Positions 1-8,071 of a stretch of DNA of 37,563 bases are shown here, piece by piece (the first letter of the stretch is position 1; each line of letters opens with the position of its first letter). The notes below the pieces were generated by a model that worked only from the letters and a program-made list of their open reading frames with translations, was not told the origin of the DNA and made no database searches. The position numbers and the translations under genes were made by a program. This DNA is from an uncultured Bacilli bacterium (GTDB lineage Bacteria; Bacillota_I; Bacilli_A; RF39; UBA660): contig CAJTUR010000013.1 of assembly GCA_910579535.1 (NCBI GenBank), positions 1 to 37,563 on the forward strand, given 5' to 3'.

Positions 1-755
1 ATAAGTATTTAGAAGCTGGAAAGGCCTTAAGAAGAAACACGTATCGAGGAAAAGACATCACAGAGTATTATAGTGATGGAAGCTTATATGAAATGATAAG
101 TAAAGGAACATTTGATGATATTTATGTAGGAGATTATATAGTCGCAAATGACATCACCTGGCTCATAGCGGACATCGATAATTATCTATACAGTGGAGAA
201 ATCCCACTCACTAAACATCATGTTACAGTGATACCAGCAAAACCTCTAATGAATCTAGGTATGAATGAAACAGACACCACAGAAGGAGGGTATATCAACA
301 GTAAAATGGCGACCGAAACCTTACCTAATTTAGTAAGTGAAGAAGGCGTGATAGGCAAGGTTTTTGGAAATCATATAATAGAATACAGAAATTTACTAAC
401 AAACCATGTAAACACCGAAGTCATCAATCAAAGTGGAGGAAGATTTACAGGAGCATCAGATAATTGGGCATGGTATACAAGAAAGATTGATTTAATGAGT
501 GAAACAAATGTTTATGGAACCATAGTGTGGTCATCATCCGGTTATGATACGGGAATCGATAATCGTCAATATGCCATATTTCAACTTAAACCAGAATTTA
601 TAAATAGTTATGAAAGTTCAAAATTTAATTATTGGCTAAAAAGCATCTGTGGTTCAGCTTATTTTGCTCTTGTTGGAAGTGTTGGTGAGTCTGCTGGTTA
701 TGGTTGGAATGCATCTATCCTTTTTGGTGTTCGACCTCGATTTTTAATTGGTTAA
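1..755 (+). CDS. Surface or phage-fibre-like protein with variable C-terminus, 5'-partial
   Basis: The frame is open from base 3 to the TAA at 753-755, so the gene enters from outside the window and its start is not visible; the first internal ATG is at 93. Visible residues begin KYLEAGKALRR and include YVGDYIVANDITWLIADIDNY, the block NRQYAIFQLKPEF, and the ending GVRPRFLIG. The Gly/Ser/Trp/Tyr-rich stretch before a G-V-R-P terminus resembles DUF6273-type and C-type-lectin-like modules of phage fibres and surface adhesins (family knowledge, not searched). A second, 5'-truncated copy lies at 6722-7060 and differs mostly in the segment just before GVRPRF. No catalytic motif was seen. A host-attachment or ligand-binding role is inference. 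Confidence 0.6.
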   Translation, partial: KYLEAGKALRRNTYRGKDITEYYSDGSLYEMISKGTFDDIYVGDYIVANDITWLIADIDNYLYSGEIPLTKHHVTVIPAKPLMNLGMNETDTTEGGYINSKMATETLPNLVSEEGVIGKVFGNHIIEYRNLLTNHVNTEVINQSGGRFTGASDNWAWYTRKIDLMSETNVYGTIVWSSSGYDTGIDNRQYAIFQLKPEFINSYESSKFNYWLKSICGSAYFALVGSVGESAGYGWNASILFGVRPRFLIG

Positions 756-761
756 AGAAGT

Positions 762-788
762 AAAGATTCTATATAGCAATCTTTTTTT
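762..788 (+). terminator. Intrinsic terminator after the fibre-like gene
   Basis: AAAGATT at 762-768 pairs with AATCTTT at 779-785 across a 10-base loop and runs into a T tract. It lies just after the stop codon at 755. Confidence 0.7.
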
Positions 789-894
789 CGTCAAATTTTG
801 CCAAAAAAACCAATAAATCCTTATTATTTATTTTAAAAGAACTACCAAAATAAAAAACTATATGATAAAATGAACTAGAATAAGAGGGATAGTT

Positions 895-2544
895 ATGATG
901 GATATAAAAATAACATTAGATGATGAATCTGTAAAAGAATTTAAAAATGGAACAACGGTTTATCAAGTAGCTGAGTATTATCAAAATAAAATGGAACACG
1001 ATATCATTGGAGCCAAAATAAATAATGAAATGGTAGCCATGAATACTAAGTTAACAAAAGACTGTCGTCTTTCTTTTATAGATGTCCTAGATCCATATGG
1101 CTATCGTATGTATCAAGCAGCGTTAAAATTTATTTTTGAAGTGGCTGTAAAGTTGAGTTTTCCAAGCGTTGAAGTGAACTTTTTACATAGTGTTCCAAAA
1201 GGAATTATGGCTGAAATAAAAGGCAATAAAAGTATTATTAAAGACGATTTAAACATTATAAAAGAGAATATGAATTCAATAATCAATAATGATGAAAAAA
1301 TAACAAAATATAATGTAGTAAGAAAAGACGCTATAACCTACTTCGAAAGTCATAATCAACATGAAAAAGCCCAAAATGTCCATAATACAAATAATGAAAT
1401 TATCAGTTTTTATAAATTAAAAGATTATTATAATTATTATTATACTGAACTTCCTTATAGTACAAAAAAAATTAATAAATATGAATTAGTCTATTTAGGA
1501 AAAAATAAAATTGTTTTAGTTTATCCAAGTAGTCGAACAGATGGTTCTGTTCCTGAATACGTTCATTACAATAACATCATTGATACATTTGAAGAAGGAA
1601 AGTCATGGTTAGAAACTATGAAAGTTCCTTATCTTCCTGATTTAAATGAACAAATAAGTTCAAGTAAAATTAAAGGGTTAATAGAAGCCAATGAATTAGT
1701 TTTTAATAATCATATTTCAAAAGTGGCAAACATCATACATGAAAAACGCGACGTAAAAATCGTGTTAATATCTGGACCTTCATCAACTGGAAAAACAACA
1801 ACTAATAAAAGATTGTCTAGTTATTTAAAAACCTTAGGGTATGACACGATTCCAATATCTGTTGATGATTATTATAAGGATCGTGAACAAACGCCAATTA
1901 AAGAAAACGGAGAATACGATTTTGAATCCTTAGAAGCCATTGATACCAAAATGTTTAATCAAGATTTAATGGATTTATTAAATGGAAAAGAAGTGTATTT
2001 ACCCGTCTATGATTTTATTATTAAGAAAAAAAACAGAGGTTCAAATCCTGTAAGAATGACCTCAAATAGTATACTATTAATAGAAGGATTACATTGTCTA
2101 AATGATGAATTAACTAGTGAAGTAGATAATAGATACAAATATAAAATATACTTAAGTCCTTTTATTCCATTAGGAATTGATCGACACAATTACGTCTCAA
2201 CCGTTGATTTAAGATTACTTAGAAGAATAGTGAGAGACAATCGAACACGTGGTACCAATGTTTCGGAAACCATTAATTTATGGCAAAGTGTGCGTGAAGG
2301 AGAAGAAAAATACATTTTCCCTTACATTCATCAAGCAGATATTGTAATTAATACCGCCTACAGTTTTGAAATAGGCGTTATGAAAGTGTTTGTAGAACCT
2401 TTACTCTATTCTGTAGGATTAGATTCACCATTTTATGAAGAAGCTAGAAGATTAATAAAATCCTTACAAGGATTTTATCCGATACCAAGTGAATACATAA
2501 GTAAAGATTCGATATTAAGAGAATTTATAGGAAAAGGAGAATAA
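895..2544 (+). CDS. TGS-domain uridine kinase-like nucleoside kinase
   Basis: A 549-residue protein. Residues 1-65 look like a TGS domain (MDIKITLDDESVKEF...). A middle segment resembles the editing-associated region of threonyl-tRNA synthetases. A P-loop kinase follows from about residue 285, with Walker A GPSSTGKTTT near 293, VDDYYKDR, and LLIEGLHCLND. This layout is the Firmicutes 'nucleoside kinase' family of about 550 aa related to uridine kinase (Udk), expected to phosphorylate uridine or cytidine; the real substrate cannot be read from sequence. The RBS AGAGGG (883-888) serves either ATG 895 or ATG 898. A -10-like TATGAT lies at 861-866. The gap RBS lies inside its 3' end and only 3 bases separate the two genes, so they are probably co-transcribed. 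Confidence 0.85.
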   Translation: MMDIKITLDDESVKEFKNGTTVYQVAEYYQNKMEHDIIGAKINNEMVAMNTKLTKDCRLSFIDVLDPYGYRMYQAALKFIFEVAVKLSFPSVEVNFLHSVPKGIMAEIKGNKSIIKDDLNIIKENMNSIINNDEKITKYNVVRKDAITYFESHNQHEKAQNVHNTNNEIISFYKLKDYYNYYYTELPYSTKKINKYELVYLGKNKIVLVYPSSRTDGSVPEYVHYNNIIDTFEEGKSWLETMKVPYLPDLNEQISSSKIKGLIEANELVFNNHISKVANIIHEKRDVKIVLISGPSSTGKTTTNKRLSSYLKTLGYDTIPISVDDYYKDREQTPIKENGEYDFESLEAIDTKMFNQDLMDLLNGKEVYLPVYDFIIKKKNRGSNPVRMTSNSILLIEGLHCLNDELTSEVDNRYKYKIYLSPFIPLGIDRHNYVSTVDLRLLRRIVRDNRTRGTNVSETINLWQSVREGEEKYIFPYIHQADIVINTAYSFEIGVMKVFVEPLLYSVGLDSPFYEEARRLIKSLQGFYPIPSEYISKDSILREFIGKGE

Positions 2545-2547
2545 ATA

Positions 2548-3555
2548 ATGATAAAAGTGGCTATTAATGGTTTTGGAAGAATAGGAAGAATGGCCTTTAG
2601 AGAAATGATTGTAAGCACCGATTTTGATATCGTTGCTATTAACGATTTAACTGATCCAGAAGAATTGGCTTATCTTTTAAAATACGACACCAACCATCGT
2701 TCTTTTCATGAAGAAATGATAAAAAGTGATAACGACGAACTAATTATTAATGATCGAAAAAGAATCAAAGTTTATAAAGAAAAAGAGCCAGAAAATTTAC
2801 CATGGAAAGATTTAGACATTGATTTAGTTTTAGAATGCACAGGTCTATTTACCAATTTTGAAGGAGCAAATAAACACATAAAAGCGGGAGCAAAAAAAGT
2901 TTTAATTTCAGCTCCAGCCAAAGATAACATAAAAACCATTGTCTATAATGTAAATGACACGCTTTTAGAATCAACTGATCAAATTATTTCTGGGGCATCT
3001 TGTACAACCAATTGCCTAGCGCCAGTCTTAAAAGTCTTAAATGACACCTTTGGAATAGAAAAATGCCTAATGTCAACCATTCACGCCTACACCAACGACC
3101 AAGCAACGCTTGACATTCCTCATAAAAAAGGTATAAAAGAGAGAAGAGGAAGAGCTTGTGCCATGAATATTATTCCAACCAGTAGTGGTGTCACCAAAGC
3201 AATAGGATTAGTCATCCCAGAGCTTGCTGGAAAAGTCGATGGTCTAGCTTATCGTGTCCCTGTAAGCGATGGCTCTCTTTGTGATTTAAGTATCGAATTA
3301 AAACAAAATGTGACCAAAGAACAAATCAATGAAGCCTTATTAAATCATCAAAATGAAACTTTAAAAGTAACGTTTGACCCTATTGTTTCTAGTGATGTCA
3401 TAGGTAAAAAATGTGGTTCTCTAGTCGACGCTTCCATTACAAATGTATTAGAAGTCAATGGAAAAGCGCTTGTAAAAGTAGCTTGTTGGTACGATAATGA
3501 ATTAGGGTATACGAATCAGATGCTAAGAACCGCCAAGAAAATGTTTGATAAATAA
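2548..3555 (+). CDS. gap: Glyceraldehyde-3-phosphate dehydrogenase
   Basis: A full-length GAPDH of 335 aa. It oxidises and phosphorylates glyceraldehyde-3-phosphate to 1,3-bisphosphoglycerate in cytosolic glycolysis. The Rossmann motif INGFGRIGR is at the N-terminus. VAINDLTDP has the Asp typical of NAD-dependent forms. The catalytic Cys is residue 152 in SGASCTTNCLAP; the His-containing segment STIHAYTND and the phosphate-site motif NIIPTSSG follow. The loop between them (IPHKKGIKERRGRA) is slightly longer than in common orthologues. The RBS AGGAG sits in the end of the kinase gene. A terminator overlaps its stop codon, so pgk is probably transcribed separately. Confidence 0.97.
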   Translation: MIKVAINGFGRIGRMAFREMIVSTDFDIVAINDLTDPEELAYLLKYDTNHRSFHEEMIKSDNDELIINDRKRIKVYKEKEPENLPWKDLDIDLVLECTGLFTNFEGANKHIKAGAKKVLISAPAKDNIKTIVYNVNDTLLESTDQIISGASCTTNCLAPVLKVLNDTFGIEKCLMSTIHAYTNDQATLDIPHKKGIKERRGRACAMNIIPTSSGVTKAIGLVIPELAGKVDGLAYRVPVSDGSLCDLSIELKQNVTKEQINEALLNHQNETLKVTFDPIVSSDVIGKKCGSLVDASITNVLEVNGKALVKVACWYDNELGYTNQMLRTAKKMFDK

Positions 3556-3566
3556 ACATTTTTTTT
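3540..3566 (+). terminator. Intrinsic terminator of the kinase-gap operon
   Basis: AATGTTT (3540-3546) pairs with AAACATT (3554-3560), followed by a T run. The 5' arm lies inside the last codons of gap. Confidence 0.75.
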
Positions 3567-3609
3567 AATTAAAACCATTATAGTGTATAATAACTTTAGG
3601 TGAACAAAA

Positions 3610-3793
3610 ATGGATATAGAAAAATATCAAAAGAACTATAGCAAATAAAGCTAAAACTATGCAAAAACAAGCCGAAGAAATTGCCTCTTTATTAGAAATG
3701 GAGCTCAATGTTTTCTTCGAAGTGATGAAAAAAATGAGTGAAAATTATGACAAAAATTCTGATATAATTGACTTTCAAAAAACATTTCGATAA
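3610..3793 (+). pseudogene. Small helical protein, frameshifted
   Basis: A TATAAT (3586-3591) and an RBS AGGTGA (3598-3603) precede ATG 3610, which reads MDIEKYQKNYSK and then stops at TAA. One base over, the frame continues IANKAKTMQKQAEEIASLL to DIIDFQKTFR and stops at 3791-3793. Removing one A near 3632 would join both halves into a helical protein of about 60 residues. Good start signals plus a single indel suggest a recently broken gene or a sequencing error. The family is not recognised. It sits directly before pgk and could have been co-transcribed with it. Confidence 0.5.
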
Positions 3794-3815
3794 TCTAAAA
3801 TTTAGAAGGAAAGGG

Positions 3816-5036
3816 ATGAAAAAAATGAAACAGAGAATTGAAAAAATGGATGTAAAAGGAAAAAGAGTCATTGTAAGAGTCGATTATAATGTTCCAATAA
3901 GAAGCGGCTTCATCCTAGACGACACTAAAATTATAGCTAGCCTAGAAACCATTCGTTTTCTAATAAAAAACAATTGTAAAATTATTTTATTAAGCCATTT
4001 AGGAAAAGTAAAAACAGAAGAAGATAAGTACAGAAATTCTTTAGAACCCGTAGCTAAAAGATTAAAAGAGCTTTTAAACCATGAAGTTTATTTTAGTCAT
4101 GAAATTATGAGCCCTTCAGTCCAAGAAAGAGTAAAACTATTAAAGGAAGGAGAAATTTTATTACTTGAAAATACACGTTTTTTAGATGTTCCAAATAAAT
4201 TAGAAAGCTCTTGTAATACTCAAGTCTCTTCATTTCTTGCCTCTTTAGGAGATATTTTTATAAACGATGCTTTTTCTTCATCTCATCGTGCCCATGCCTC
4301 AACCGTTGGAATTACAAAATACATTTCTAGTGGTATTGGTTTTTCTGTAGAAAAAGAACTCGCCGCTATAGATAAATTCTTAAAAAATCCAGAGCACCCT
4401 TTTACTCTTATTATGGGAGGAGCTAAAGTTGAAGATAAGCTTTCTCTTATTGAAACCCTTCTTCCAAAATGTGACCATTTATTATTAGCTGGAGGATTAG
4501 CTAATAGTTTTTTAAAAGCCTTAAACTTTAACATTGGCGCATCACTTGCAACAACAGATAAAAAAATTATCGAAAAATTAAAACAAATATTATTAAATCA
4601 TCGAGAAAAATTAATGTTACCTTTAGATGCCATTGTTGGCTCATCGTATGATAAAAACTATACAAGATATAGAAAAATAAATGAAATAGATGATAATGAA
4701 ATCATTTTAGATATTGGCGTTCACACCCTTGCCAAATATCGTTTAGCCATAAAAGAAAGCAACACCATCTTTTTAAACGGAACCATGGGATTATACGAAG
4801 ATTCTAGATTTTCAAATGGAACAAAAGAACTTTTAACGATATTAAAAGACAGTAGTGCTGTAGTGGTTGTAGGAGGAGGAGACTCAGTAAGTGCGGTCAA
4901 CCATTTTGGTTTTTCTAATGACTTAACTTATCTCTCATGTGGTGGAGGAGCCACTTTAGAATATTTAATAGAGGGGCATTTAGTAGGAATCGATTGTATT
5001 ACGGAGGAAAGTAACGTTGAAATACTTGATGTGTAA
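3816..5036 (+). CDS. pgk: Phosphoglycerate kinase
   Basis: The enzyme transfers phosphate from 1,3-bisphosphoglycerate to ADP in glycolysis. Motifs in order: RVDYNVP, LLSHLGK, ENTRF, INDAFSSSHRAHASTVG, GGAKVEDKL, GGLANSF, GGGDSVSAVNHFG, LSCGGGATLEYL. The loop after SHLGK lacks the usual RPKG and is short. The frame is open upstream to 3768, but the RBS AGAAGGA (3804-3810) points to ATG 3816, or ATG 3825, giving about 403-406 aa, normal for the family. The 3' end overlaps tpiA by 20 bases, implying translational coupling. Confidence 0.95.
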   Translation: MKKMKQRIEKMDVKGKRVIVRVDYNVPIRSGFILDDTKIIASLETIRFLIKNNCKIILLSHLGKVKTEEDKYRNSLEPVAKRLKELLNHEVYFSHEIMSPSVQERVKLLKEGEILLLENTRFLDVPNKLESSCNTQVSSFLASLGDIFINDAFSSSHRAHASTVGITKYISSGIGFSVEKELAAIDKFLKNPEHPFTLIMGGAKVEDKLSLIETLLPKCDHLLLAGGLANSFLKALNFNIGASLATTDKKIIEKLKQILLNHREKLMLPLDAIVGSSYDKNYTRYRKINEIDDNEIILDIGVHTLAKYRLAIKESNTIFLNGTMGLYEDSRFSNGTKELLTILKDSSAVVVVGGGDSVSAVNHFGFSNDLTYLSCGGGATLEYLIEGHLVGIDCITEESNVEILDV

Positions 5037-5712
5037 CTTAAAATCCAATAAAAATTTAAAAGAAATGTTGGAATACAAAAAACAATTAAAAGATTTAAAT
5101 TTTTCAAATTGCGAATTTATTCTTTTTCCCTCGTTTGTTTATCTATCTCTTTTTTATGATGCTAAATTTTTATTAGGAAGCCAAAATATATCCAAATACA
5201 AAGAAGGAAGCCATACTGGAGAAGTTTTGGCCTCTCAATTAAAAAGTTTAAAAGTCTCTTATACTTTAATTAATCATACAGAAACTCATGAAAAACATAA
5301 GAATATAATAAAAAAGATTCAGAACGCAACCTTAGAAAAGATAAAAGTAGTGTTGTGTTTTGGAGAAAAGTCAGAAAATCAAGACGCTATTCCTCTATTA
5401 AAAAATGATTTAAAAGAAATTTTTAATCAATTAGAAAAAAAAGAACAATTAAACATTATTTTGGCCTATGAACCCAGTTATGCCATTAATAATCTTAATA
5501 AAGTAAATCCAATAAAAATAGAAAATATTGTGTATCAGATAAAACAATTTATTCTTGAAACGTATTCTATTCAAATTCAAATCGTTTACGGAGGAAGTGT
5601 GAATCCAATAAACTTTTTAGATTTAGCAAAAATTGACAAGATTGATGGTTTTTTATTAGGAAATAGTGCTAATAATCCAAAGAATATTGAAAAAATCATT
5701 GAAACCATTTAA
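5017..5712 (+). CDS. tpiA: Triosephosphate isomerase, divergent
   Basis: Interconverts dihydroxyacetone phosphate and glyceraldehyde-3-phosphate. The start is TTG 5017, placed 9 bases after RBS GGAGG (5003-5007), inside the end of pgk. The protein has 231 aa, short against the usual ~250. Active-site residues remain: Asn7 and Lys9 (NLK), His87 and Glu89 in NHTET (family GHSER), and catalytic Glu152 in AYEPSYAI (family AYEPVWAI). The C-terminal phosphate loops YGGSVNP and LLGNSA are present. Flanking consensus is eroded: loop 6 reads PSYAINN instead of PVWAIGTG. Catalysis is likely intact. Position after pgk supports the call. Confidence 0.88.
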   Translation: MKYLMCNLKSNKNLKEMLEYKKQLKDLNFSNCEFILFPSFVYLSLFYDAKFLLGSQNISKYKEGSHTGEVLASQLKSLKVSYTLINHTETHEKHKNIIKKIQNATLEKIKVVLCFGEKSENQDAIPLLKNDLKEIFNQLEKKEQLNIILAYEPSYAINNLNKVNPIKIENIVYQIKQFILETYSIQIQIVYGGSVNPINFLDLAKIDKIDGFLLGNSANNPKNIEKIIETI

Positions 5713-5837
5713 AAATCGACACAATTTTACGGAAATTGACATAACGATACAAAAGATTCTCTAGTATTTTCTTTTATATTTTTTTATAATTAATTTGCGT
5801 GCAGTAAAAATAATTAATTTAAAAGAAGGAGAAAATA

Positions 5838-6611
5838 ATGAAAAAAAATATTAATGTTCTTATGATTGATGATAGTACATCAAACTGTAGTAAGATAAAG
5901 GAGTATTTTAGTAGTCACGCAGTTATAAATATAATAAAAACAATAAATGATGGTAAGGAAGGCTTAGAATATGTTTTAAATAATCACGAGACATTTGATT
6001 TGATTATTATGGACATCATCATGCCAGAAATTGATGGGATTAACATTTTAGAAGAAATGGAGAAAAACAACATCAAAAAGAAAATAATTATTTTAACAAG
6101 CTACAAAAAAGAAGCAACGATTAAAATGGTAAATCAATTTGATGTCGATTACTTTATGATTAAACCTGTTAATCTTGAAAATTTAGAAAAAAGAATTTTA
6201 TCAATTGTTGATCCATCAGAGGCAGAAGATAATTTAATTGAAGAAAGAGATAACAAAATAGAATTAACCATTAGTAAACTATTACATTCATTAGGTATTC
6301 CATCTCATATTAGAGGGTATCAATATGTAAGAGAAAGCATTTACATGATGTATCAAAATCCAGATATTATAGGTGGAATCACAAAATGTATTTATCCAGA
6401 AATTGCGAGTCGTTTTGATACAACTGCCAGTAGAGTGGAAAGAGCAATCAGACATGCTATTGAAGTAAGTTGGGCAAGAGGCGATTATGAAGTGATGGAA
6501 GAAATTTTTGGTCATAGTGTTGATTATGACAGAAGTAAACCTACTAATTCTGAATTTATCGCAACGATTGCAGATAGTTTACGTTTAAATAAAAAAGTAA
6601 CAAGAGTATAA
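5838..6611 (+). CDS. spo0A: Sporulation master regulator Spo0A
   Basis: A 257-aa response regulator that controls entry into sporulation. The receiver domain has acidic residues Asp11 and Asp12, phospho-acceptor Asp59 (IIMDIIMPE) and Lys109 (MIKPVN). The C-terminal DNA-binding domain has the Spo0A hallmark SRFDTTASRVERAIRHAIE and ends SEFIATIADSLRL. Length is close to the 267 aa of B. subtilis. A strong RBS AAGAAGGAG precedes the ATG and a TATAAT is at 5785-5790. It stands alone, not behind spoIVB, and is closed by its own terminator. Its presence agrees with the sirA-like gene and the ger operon. Confidence 0.95.
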   Translation: MKKNINVLMIDDSTSNCSKIKEYFSSHAVINIIKTINDGKEGLEYVLNNHETFDLIIMDIIMPEIDGINILEEMEKNNIKKKIIILTSYKKEATIKMVNQFDVDYFMIKPVNLENLEKRILSIVDPSEAEDNLIEERDNKIELTISKLLHSLGIPSHIRGYQYVRESIYMMYQNPDIIGGITKCIYPEIASRFDTTASRVERAIRHAIEVSWARGDYEVMEEIFGHSVDYDRSKPTNSEFIATIADSLRLNKKVTRV

Positions 6612-6638
6612 ATAAGTGTGAGAGCTTATTTTTTTTTA
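6611..6638 (+). terminator. Intrinsic terminator of spo0A
   Basis: AATAAG and CTTATT form a stem around an 8-base loop, followed by a run of T residues. Confidence 0.75.
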
Positions 6639-6721
6639 TTGTTAAAAAATGATAAGTGATATAATTGAATTACAAATTAAGGTAAGTACTTTATTTGACT
6701 ATAGAAAAGTCGATAAGGTAA

Positions 6722-7060
6722 ACAGAAGCTATAAATCAGTCTGGAGGGGAATGGCTTGGAGCTTCAGATGAATGGAATTGGTTTACAAGAAAGATTGATT
6801 TAATGAGTGAGGCAAATGTCTTGGGCGCACCTGTATGGAGTAGTAGTGGTTTTGATACGGGAATAGATAATCGTCAATACGCTATTTTTCACTTAAAACC
6901 TGAATTTATCAATAGTGATGGAAAGACAAGATTTCATTATTGGTTAAAGGATGTTTCTGGTGTGACTGGATTTGCTGGTGTCTATGGTTATGGTGGTTCT
7001 GCTGATAGTTGGAACGCATTCAACTCGATTGGTATTCGTCCTCGATTTTTAATTGGATAA
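6722..7060 (+). pseudogene. Truncated second copy of the fibre-like gene
   Basis: Starting right after an in-frame TAA (6719-6721), this frame reads TEAINQSGGEWLGASDEW and runs to IGIRPRFLIG with stop at 7058-7060. It matches the C-terminal ~112 residues of the gene at 1-755. Shared blocks are RKIDLMSE, WSSSG.DTGIDNRQYAIF, LKPEFINS and RPRFLIG; the segment after YWLK differs strongly. A near-identical DNA block covers TACAAGAAAGATTGATTTAA. There is no N-terminal half and no RBS in front of 6722. The internal ATG 6803 lacks a convincing RBS. It is either decay of a duplicate or a silent donor cassette. Confidence 0.7.
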
Positions 7061-7112
7061 GAGTACTCCAATATTAAATCTTTACTATTCAAGGATAAAA
7101 GATAATTTTTTC

Positions 7113-7142
7113 TTGACATTTACATATAATTTACTATATAAT
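7113..7142 (+). promoter_or_regulatory. SigA-type promoter of infC-rpmI-rplT
   Basis: TTGACA at 7113-7118 and TATAAT at 7137-7142 with an 18-base spacer. This predicts a leader of about 160 nt before infC. Confidence 0.8.
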
Positions 7143-7149
7143 CTTAATT

Positions 7150-7309
7150 GTTAGAAAAAGGAAAGAGATTGTATCCATAATCCACCTGATTTACGGGAAG
7201 TGTAAATAGGTAAAATGCCAAAGTTTAAAGTGTGATTTGTGCAAATATAGAAAAAAGGTGGATACAAAAGGGTATCTGCCTTTTATAATGTGTATGGAGG
7301 TGCATTTAT
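7150..7309 (+). promoter_or_regulatory. Structured infC leader, probable L20-type autoregulatory region
   Basis: The 3' arm AGGTGGATACA (7256-7266) can pair with TGTATCC (7170-7176) and with TCCACCT (7181-7187), giving a long-range helix with a bulge or two alternative helices. Immediately downstream, AAAGG (7267-7271) pairs with CCTTTT (7279-7284), a weak terminator-like hairpin; GATAC/GTATC (7261-7265/7272-7276) is a competing hairpin. In Bacillus, the infC-rpmI-rplT operon is repressed by L20 binding its leader and promoting early termination (L20_leader family). Position and architecture fit; family membership is inferred. Confidence 0.6.
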
Positions 7310-7840
7310 ATAGCAAATAATAAAAACGAATTACCGATTAATGATCAAATAAAAGTGGCTGAATTAATGGTAATAGGCCCAAATGGCGAACAAATGGGAT
7401 TAAAAAAATTAAATGACGCATTAACACTAGCAAATTATGCGGGGCTTGATTTAGTTTTAATGAACGCTGGAGCAAATCCAGCTGTGGCCAAAGTTATGGA
7501 CTATAATAAATACAAATATGAAAGACAGAAAAAACAAAAAGAAGCTCAAAAAAAACAAAGAGAAACCAACAAAGAATTAAAAGAATACCGTTTATCTGTA
7601 ACCATAGACATTCATGATTTTGAAACACGTCAAAAAAACGCTAAAGAATATTTAGAAAAAGGTCATAAAATTAAAGGATTAATTCGTTTTAAAGGAAGAC
7701 AAATGGCTCATACTGAACTTGGCCGTGATGTCTTAAAAAGATTTGCCGATAGCTTAAGTGATTACGCTGATGTTGAATCAGAACCAAAATTAGAAGGTAA
7801 AAATATGTACATCATTTTAGCACCAAAAAAAGATAAGTAG
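7310..7840 (+). CDS. infC: Translation initiation factor IF-3, probable AUA start
   Basis: Binds the 30S subunit, checks the start codon and prevents premature subunit joining. The first ATG in frame (7355) would cut off the conserved N-terminus. Upstream in-frame codons read ANNKNELPINDQIKVAELM, matching the family INxxI...LIGxxGEQ region. The RBS GGAGG (7296-7300) is 9 bases before ATA 7310 and only 3 before ATT 7304, so AUA is the best start, giving 176 aa, the usual size. IF-3 genes are known for rare start codons (AUU in E. coli), which IF-3 itself discriminates against. The rest is typical: N domain GEQMGLKKLNDAL, linker, C domain IRFKGRQMAH. Confidence 0.93.
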   Translation: MANNKNELPINDQIKVAELMVIGPNGEQMGLKKLNDALTLANYAGLDLVLMNAGANPAVAKVMDYNKYKYERQKKQKEAQKKQRETNKELKEYRLSVTIDIHDFETRQKNAKEYLEKGHKIKGLIRFKGRQMAHTELGRDVLKRFADSLSDYADVESEPKLEGKNMYIILAPKKDK

Positions 7841-7856
7841 AAAGAAGGAGTAGTGT

Positions 7857-8054
7857 ATGGCAAAAGGACCAAAACAAAAAACACATAAAGCAAGTAGTAA
7901 AGTATTTAAAAAAAGAGCAAATGGCTCACTATCTTATAAAAAATCAGGTGGAAACCATAAAACAAATAAAGATAGCTCAAAAGCAGTTAGACAAAGACGT
8001 AAGATGGGAACATTAAGTAAAGGAGATACTGACAGAATTAAGTCAGTAATCTAA
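7857..8054 (+). CDS. rpmI: Ribosomal protein L35
   Basis: A 65-aa basic protein of the 50S subunit. The ending VRQRRKMGTLSKGDTDRIKSVI and the N-terminal KTHKASSKVFKKRANG are typical. It lies 16 bases after infC and 17 before rplT, with RBS AAGGAG, the standard infC-rpmI-rplT order. Confidence 0.95.
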   Translation: MAKGPKQKTHKASSKVFKKRANGSLSYKKSGGNHKTNKDSSKAVRQRRKMGTLSKGDTDRIKSVI

Positions 8055-8071
8055 TAGTGGAGGTGTAAAAG

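Noticed and set aside
5715..5721. Spo0A box (ATCGACA) upstream of spo0A
   Set aside because: Only six of seven bases match and it lies over 110 bases from the start; autoregulation is possible but not supported.
1..7060. Diversity-generating retroelement using the two variable C-termini as VR and TR
   Set aside because: No reverse transcriptase gene in the window, and differences between the copies involve all bases, not adenines only.
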